NCBI GenBank assembly: GCA_977017575.1
Contig: CDRNVI010000071.1
Location: forward strand, 62,001-126,000
DNA from: Paramoeba atlantica
Taxonomy: Eukaryota; Discosea
Reading direction: 5' to 3'
DNA: 64,000 nucleotides
The notes under the pieces were generated by a model. The model worked only from the letters and a program-made list of their open reading frames with translations. It ran no database searches and was not told the DNA's origin. The position numbers and the translations under genes are program-made. Positions 59,114 through 64,000 of this stretch are shown here, piece by piece (the stretch's first letter is position 1; each line of letters opens with the position of its first letter).

Positions 59114-61156
59114 TCACTCGCACTCCACAGCCTCCAAGGGTAATTCCTGCGTTGGAGTAGCTAGAATAATTTGGTCGAATAAAATAAAATGTGGCGAAGA
59201 CGCTTCATCCTCTAACCCAGAAGCGGAATCCATATCTGTTCTGCGCACGTACCGACAAAAGCTACGCGTCGCTCCTAAAACACTGTGTAAGAGTGAGGCG
59301 TAAAGGGGCAAACTCTCGTTCCCACACAACACCACCAGCGTGTTCACCTCCGGTACCTCGCCTACCTCACCTTCCCCACTCCCTCTCCGGGACCTCCGCA
59401 ACACCCTTTCCCGGTACGCCTCCCGTATCCCCGCAATCGCGTGGGCCTCCACCCCCATGTAACACTCGATATAGGGCGGAAGACACACATCCGTACCCTC
59501 GGAGTGAACCGGGGACGTGGCGTGTCGTAGCACACACAGTTTCACGACCCCTTCCTTCCCCATTCCCTCTTTTTTGTTCACTCCTTCCACTCCCACCCCT
59601 TCCACTCCCACCCCTTCCATTTCCACCCCCACCCCCACCCCCACCACTCTCCCCAACACCCCTCTCACCTCCTCAGCACTCCCAAAACATGTCGTCGTGT
59701 CCACATACACTAAGGCATGCACGCCCCCCCCTCTCCCCCCTCCCCCCCTTCCCTCTCCCCTCTCCCTCACCACCACCTCCACCCGGTACTCCACCGCTGG
59801 ACTCTCACGCAGCAGCGAGAGCCAGTGGGGGGCGTTGGGGTCGTAGGCCCCGGGGGAGGTGTAGGGGAGCAGAGGCAGCAGAGAGGTGAGAGGGAGCCAG
59901 GGGCGTTGCGTGGAGGGAGACGTAGAGGGAGAGGCGTGACGGGAGAGCAGGGAGAGGAGATGGGCTTGGAAGGCGGAGGGGGAGGGGGTGTGCAGGCAAA
60001 GGGTGTGGGAAGGGGGGAGGGGGGAGGGAGGGGGGGAGGGGGGTGGGTGGACCTCGGGGGGGGTGGTTTGTACCGAGAGGAGGTCGGGGGCGTGGTGGCC
60101 GAGGACGGTCAGCAGACTGGTCCCGTGTAGCCATTCAAGGGTAAACGGGGGGTGAAGTTTCTGGAGGAGAGATACGAGCTCGGGGTAGGAGAGGCGGGTG
60201 GAGGTGCGGGTTTGTGCTTTTGCGGTGACAGCGTGGTGCCGTAGGGTGTGTGTGAGCTGTCCCCATGGGAGGAGGAACAGCTCCTCGGGGTTGGCGTCGG
60301 AGATTCCAATGGTGAAATCAGAGCTTCGAGCGAGACACCGCCGTACGTCACCAGGGGGTAGGGTGGCCACCCACCCTGGGAGGATCTCCTCGAGTGCGGA
60401 TCGAAACTCACCCCACGGGGTGGGGGATTCCGAATGCAGCATTCGGTGGGCGAGCCCTCGTAACGTACGCGTGACAGGAAAAACTGCAAGACCCTCTGTT
60501 CTTTGAACGGGGTATAATGCCCCTTGCTCTGTCGCGAATTCGAGTAGTTCTTTTGGAGAGAGCTTGCTGGAGGAGGCGAGACACTTAAGAAAATCGGTGT
60601 GCAGTAACTCTTCGATTCGACGTAGAGTGTCGTCCTGAGTCGTGCCTTCCGCTGGAAGGCGCGAGGCTAGGAGATGCAGCTCGGGAAGTAATGGAGAGAG
60701 TCGTTGTATGTTGTACTGTGTCTGGCGAAATAGAGAGAGCGATACCGTGGGTACACCCTGATGGTACCCGACAGATAAAAAAGGGTGAAGATGAACGCGT
60801 GTCAAGGCATCGGACACAAAGTAGTCCTTTGTAAGGGTTTGTAAAAAAGTTTCAAGCGGTAATACAAGGGACGGCAAGCAGGAAAGTTTGTCACAAGAGT
60901 TAAAAAACGCACGGTATAAAACGCGATTCGTTGCTACATCAAGATTCTGCGTGAGAGCGGTGCCAGCTGATAACAACGCTGATGTCTTTGAGTGCCTTCT
61001 TAAAACGCAATCCACAGGTGTGAAGCAATCGTTACCGGAAGTGCTCTCGGAAAAGAATCGTAAGGAAGGGTAAAAACAAAGCTGCCTGCTTTGTACTAAT
61101 TTGGACACCCTAAATGCCCGAAAGGTACGAAGGAATGACAATGATCTAGGTATCAT
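59114..61156 (-). CDS. Probable mitochondrial protein of unknown function
   Basis: 680 residues from the ATG at 61156. The first 40 residues are basic and hydroxylated without acidic residues (MIPRSLSFLRTFRAFRVSKLVQSRQL), a mitochondrial presequence. The next 300 residues look folded and alpha-helical (LSPLLPELHLLASRLP, ELLEFATEQGALYPVQ). A Pro/Ser-rich and then Gly/Val-rich low-complexity insertion covers about 370-530. The final 150 residues are folded again (VNTLVVLCGNESLPLYASLL). Expansion by low-complexity tracts resembles the Cdc20-like gene. I do not recognise the family. Confidence 0.6.
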   Translation of the reverse strand: MIPRSLSFLRTFRAFRVSKLVQSRQLCFYPSLRFFSESTSGNDCFTPVDCVLRRHSKTSALLSAGTALTQNLDVATNRVLYRAFFNSCDKLSCLPSLVLPLETFLQTLTKDYFVSDALTRVHLHPFLSVGYHQGVPTVSLSLFRQTQYNIQRLSPLLPELHLLASRLPAEGTTQDDTLRRIEELLHTDFLKCLASSSKLSPKELLEFATEQGALYPVQRTEGLAVFPVTRTLRGLAHRMLHSESPTPWGEFRSALEEILPGWVATLPPGDVRRCLARSSDFTIGISDANPEELFLLPWGQLTHTLRHHAVTAKAQTRTSTRLSYPELVSLLQKLHPPFTLEWLHGTSLLTVLGHHAPDLLSVQTTPPEVHPPPSPPPSPLPPSHTLCLHTPSPSAFQAHLLSLLSRHASPSTSPSTQRPWLPLTSLLPLLPYTSPGAYDPNAPHWLSLLRESPAVEYRVEVVVRERGEGRGGGGRGGGVHALVYVDTTTCFGSAEEVRGVLGRVVGVGVGVEMEGVGVEGVGVEGVNKKEGMGKEGVVKLCVLRHATSPVHSEGTDVCLPPYIECYMGVEAHAIAGIREAYRERVLRRSRRGSGEGEVGEVPEVNTLVVLCGNESLPLYASLLHSVLGATRSFCRYVRRTDMDSASGLEDEASSPHFILFDQIILATPTQELPLEAVECE

Positions 61157-61256
61157 GGTCAATTAAAGCTCGAGTAGAAAATCTGATGAATAAAATTCGA
61201 CATTTTTTAATGTTTTAAATTTTTGGCAAAGAGAATCAGGGAATAATGCTGTAATA

Positions 61257-61787
61257 GTGCTCGTAAAAAATTGGAAAATATATTTCGTGAAACTTTTCAA
61301 ATTTGTTCACGAATTAATATTTCACAAATATTTGCTGCACAAATTTTTGTAGAAGGGTGGGGATTTATAAAGATGTTCATAATTTAAAATGGTGTTCACA
61401 TGGGAAAAACAAGGTCGATTGAAGGAGCACACGCCGAAATATCCAAGTGATCAAAAAGAATGCGTTTTTACATATTTTATGTTATGTAGATTGAAATTTT
61501 TTGGGTTCGAATTTTCGCTTAAATTTAGATTTAGATTCTCCGTTAAATTTTCCTCTTGTTTTGGCGAAAATCCACTCCTTTTGCTCTTCAGTCAGGTCAA
61601 TGTTCTCCATTTCTCCATAAAGGATCATAAAAAAAACATTTCTCCAACGTCCCCCATTGAAAAATACGCAAAAATTCTAGAAAAAACATTAAAAAAACAA
61701 AAAAAAAAGCACTATTTCGAGATTTGCTCACGAGTTAATATTTTACAAATTTTAATTTTACTGTATTTCAAAAAAAATTACGAGCAC
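61257..61787. mobile_element. 531-bp AT-rich inverted-repeat element
   Basis: The ends gtgctcgtaaaaaatt and (reverse) gtgctcgtaattttttt are inverted repeats. Internally tttgttcacgaattaatatt near 61300 and tttgctcacgagttaatatt near 61723 are direct repeats. No coding capacity; probably a MITE. Confidence 0.6.
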
Positions 61788-61867
61788 TGTATGTGGTAGT
61801 GGTGTAGGACGGAGTAGTACTTGGACTTCGATAACCTCCTCCGCTGTGTCCTTCGTCGACGAGACTC

Positions 61868-62028
61868 CCGGCTCTCTGCACCTGGCGGTCGTCCAACTCT
61901 CTGCACCTCGGCTCTCTGCACCCGGATTGCCCCCAAAACTGTAATATGGGGATTACGCATCCGTCTCTCTGCACCTACACAAGTTAACCGAGATCTCTGC
62001 ACCTGGAACGCCAGCTTTCCGCACCCGT
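61868..62028 (+). repeat. Cluster of six TCTCTGCACC motifs
   Basis: Copies (t/c)tctctgcacc at about 61871, 61895, 61910, 61963 and 61990, plus ctttccgcaccc near 62013, all in one orientation with irregular spacing of 15-53 bp. The pattern resembles subterminal protein-binding sites of a transposon rather than a tandem satellite. Confidence 0.65.
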
Positions 62029-62613
62029 ACACCTCCGGCGAGGACGATCCGCTCGATGTTTTTCTTCATCCTAGCATGCCATTCCGTGACATAATCCCAG
62101 TCACGCTTTACTTCTTGACTCCGAGTCCGATCAAAGTCTGCCAACCTTTTCAGACGCTTCTTCTGCGTCTTCTACTGATACCGATACGAATTCCGACCTC
62201 ACCGTTTCAGCAAACGACGACCCAGACTGGGAACCTAGCGATGGGGAAAGTTCTTCGATCTGCGACGATAAGTGGAGTGAAGAAGAGAGCATTGCCATTT
62301 ATGCTTCTTTCAAGGGCGTTGAGTGACATGCAAAAGAAGAAGATGAAGACTTTGCGGAGCGTTTTCGAGACGAGATGGAATTCTCTCCCGTTGAGGACTT
62401 CGAAAGTGCTGTCTGTTTCGATGCGCAACTTCTGGATGATGTTTTTGCGATAAAAAGGATTGCGGTGGTTGTTTACAACCTCTGCCTCTCCCTTCTTTAT
62501 GGTGTCCGGGGTAGGGTGGATCCAGCAGGGTGAGAAAAGGGGGTCCAGCCCCCCCTCTATCCTCGATTTGGGCACAAATCGCGGTGCTTAAAAACGTAGA
62601 TCCCGGGACTCGA

Positions 62614-62685
62614 ACCCAGGTAGTCCAGTGGGTAAGACCTGACGTTCATAATCTGGTGGTCGCAGGTTCGACTCCCGGCGGTTAT
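62614..62685 (+). tRNA. tRNA-like sequence (CAT anticodon region), probably a pseudogene or SINE head
   Basis: A-box TAGTCCAGTGGG at 62621 and B-box GGTTCGACTCC at 62665, 44 bases apart, fit an internal Pol III promoter in a tRNA. Between them GTTCATAATC places CAT at the anticodon, as in tRNA-Met. The acceptor arms (ACCCAGG and CGGTTAT) do not pair, and the T stem has mismatches, so a working tRNA is unlikely. Just upstream is the inverted phrase gggactcgaaccc, itself a B-box on the other strand. Confidence 0.45.
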
Positions 62686-62799
62686 ATTTTCAGCCATAGG
62701 CGACGCCGTTAGTGGGAATCAATTTGCGAAGCCGAATGGGGGGTATGGTGAGGGCCCGCGTGATCTAAAAATTACAAGAACGCACAAAAATGACACATT

Positions 62800-64000
62800 T
62801 TAGAGAAAGGACACGGTATGTTGAAAACCACTGTACAAAGGTTTGATGCTGGTTCATGGTTCATGAACCAGTTTCATTGGTTCATGAACCACCAAGGTAT
62901 GACTAAGGAGACTGTATCATCAATACCGGCCGTATTGCTTCTCCACAGAAAAAGCGGGCCGGGCGTCCCGTGAAGAAATGGAACAAGAAACGGCTTGGTT
63001 TGCTGATAGTTTGTATAGACAGTGGGGGGTTAAGCAAAACAGGAGTTTTCATGTTAAAATTCTACACAGTATCGGGACGTTCAAACAGGCCGATTTATGT
63101 TACATGTTCTCACTGCATCCGAGCACATGCAATCGTATACTACGACGAAGCGACGCAAATACCCGAATTGAATCAGTGCGTGACGCGCACGCCGCGTTGA
63201 TTGAATGGAAACACTACAAAAAAGCAAAGTCCTTACTTCCCAAGGTGATGTCACTGAATCCAGTGCATTGAACTTTAAATGCTCTTCAATGCACATATCT
63301 CAGTGTGGGTGGGGTGGAAATATCAAAGTACGTGCTACGGCATATGTTATAAATTTATTATCACAGTTTCAAGTTTCACAGTAAGGAGGGTACGCTTCTT
63401 TTAACTATGAAACAAAGAGAATCGCGGGTTGAATTCTGCAAGGCTCTTTTAGAAGAATCTTTGTCCGGGGGAATATTTTTTTGAAAAACTGGTTTTTGCT
63501 GATGAAGTTTATACAGTGTATCTTCGCTGGGGACCTTTCTCGGGGGGCATGGTAAAGTCCATTTGAGTAGAGAAAAGTCGCAGAAAAACGCATCACCCGA
63601 CCAAGTTTATGCTTTGGGGCGGCATATGCTGTATGCTTCAGGTCACATCATACATCACTGGTGTGATAATTTTGAAGACTTCTACCGCCGAGAGGCAGTT
63701 CGACCATTGTAAGACGGAGAAACTCGTGAAGTCCCTCCTCTCAATAGAAAGCTGGGAAGCCACTACTACAGACGGGAAATTTTAATACCACATTGGATTC
63801 CCTACTGCTCCAATCACCCAGATGCAGTTTATATGGATGATGGTGAACCCTCCCCGCATAGCAGTACGCACAATGCGATGGTGATCGAAAGCCTCATGTC
63901 GACGAATATCCTCGAGCTGCCTTCGCCAACATAAAGACATTTCTTTCTGTTCCATCCCCCCTAAGTGGCCTGCAGATTCTCCAGACCTCAATCCGATTTT
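62800..64000 (+). pseudogene. Decayed Tc1/mariner-type transposase, cut by the window edge
   Basis: Plus strand, opposite to all host genes. In three frames the parts of a DDE transposase appear in the expected order: an N-terminal helix-turn-helix-like stretch (62978-63271), LVFADEVYTVY near 63490, HHPTKFMLWGGI near 63592, MDDGEPSPHSSTHN near 63834, and WPADSPDLNPI at 63967 to the end. The last is the conserved WP..SPDLNPIE block. At least two frameshifts and several stops break it, so it is inactive. The catalytic Glu region lies beyond the window. Terminal repeats are not visible. It could be a relative of the TA-flanked MITEs seen elsewhere here. Confidence 0.75.

Larger units (their letters stand above)
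61788..62800. other. Intergenic stretch with mobile-element debris and a tRNA-like sequence
   Basis: It includes a cluster of TCTCTGCACC motifs (61868-62028), a decayed plus-strand acidic open stretch near 62150-62460 (…NDDPDWEPSDGESS) with at least one stop, a partial copy of the dispersed repeat (gcggtggttgttta at 62463), and the tRNA-like sequence. No host gene is supported. Confidence 0.45.

Noticed and set aside
1-64000. CRISPR array, rRNA genes, bacterial operons
   Set aside because: No regularly spaced direct repeats with unique spacers, no rRNA signature, and all recognised genes are eukaryotic.

Overview
The window looks like nuclear DNA of a single-celled eukaryote of the Euglenozoa, most likely a kinetoplastid or diplonemid relative. 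Three observations point there. (1) Every host gene I can support lies on the minus strand, with no visible introns and short spacers, as in a polycistronic gene array. (2) Many start codons are preceded on the coding strand by a long pyrimidine tract and an AG, as at trans-splice acceptors. (3) Two mobile elements begin with the same 29-base sequence, whose core ACAGTTTCTGTAC matches the 3' half of the kinetoplastid/diplonemid spliced leader (SL). One copy is joined directly to a LINE leader, as in a trans-spliced mRNA. The other can still fold the stem-loop that holds the SL exon and splice donor in SL RNA. The species is not identified.

Housekeeping genes, left to right: the start of a SAP-like protein at the left edge, a Cdc20/Cdh1 WD40 protein swollen by low-complexity sequence, VPS4, a multi-pass membrane protein, protein phosphatase 1, an unknown basic protein, a mitochondrial DnaJ, a RING-H2 protein, a secreted protein with AWRSL repeats, a protein with three CWPC zinc fingers, an unknown 559-residue protein, ribosomal protein L15, a tail-anchored SNARE-like protein, an ISY1-like splicing factor, a double-CHCH mitochondrial protein and a large mitochondrial-type protein.

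Between them lie nine members of one leucine-rich-repeat (LRR) family, most sharing a leader motif (RG..LPQEY or a variant), a W...C.W.GV.C cap and LRRs of the form LP..L..L.L..N.FTG.ID. They range from about 230 to 1463 residues. One is split by a frameshift. Another is split in frame by a 4.7-kb LINE flanked by an exact 6-bp target duplication.

Mobile DNA fills most long gaps: a DIRS-like tyrosine-recombinase retrotransposon with identical 155-bp inverted ends (9.17-15.11 kb), a 544-bp SL-headed short element nested inside it, an R2/CRE-type LINE with three C.H.C..C.H.CC fingers, a decayed Harbinger-type and a decayed Tc1/mariner-type transposase (both on the plus strand), and at least seven terminal-inverted-repeat elements without coding capacity, several flanked by TA and one nested in another. 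The region reads as a gene array in which a surface or secreted LRR family and mobile elements are both expanding.
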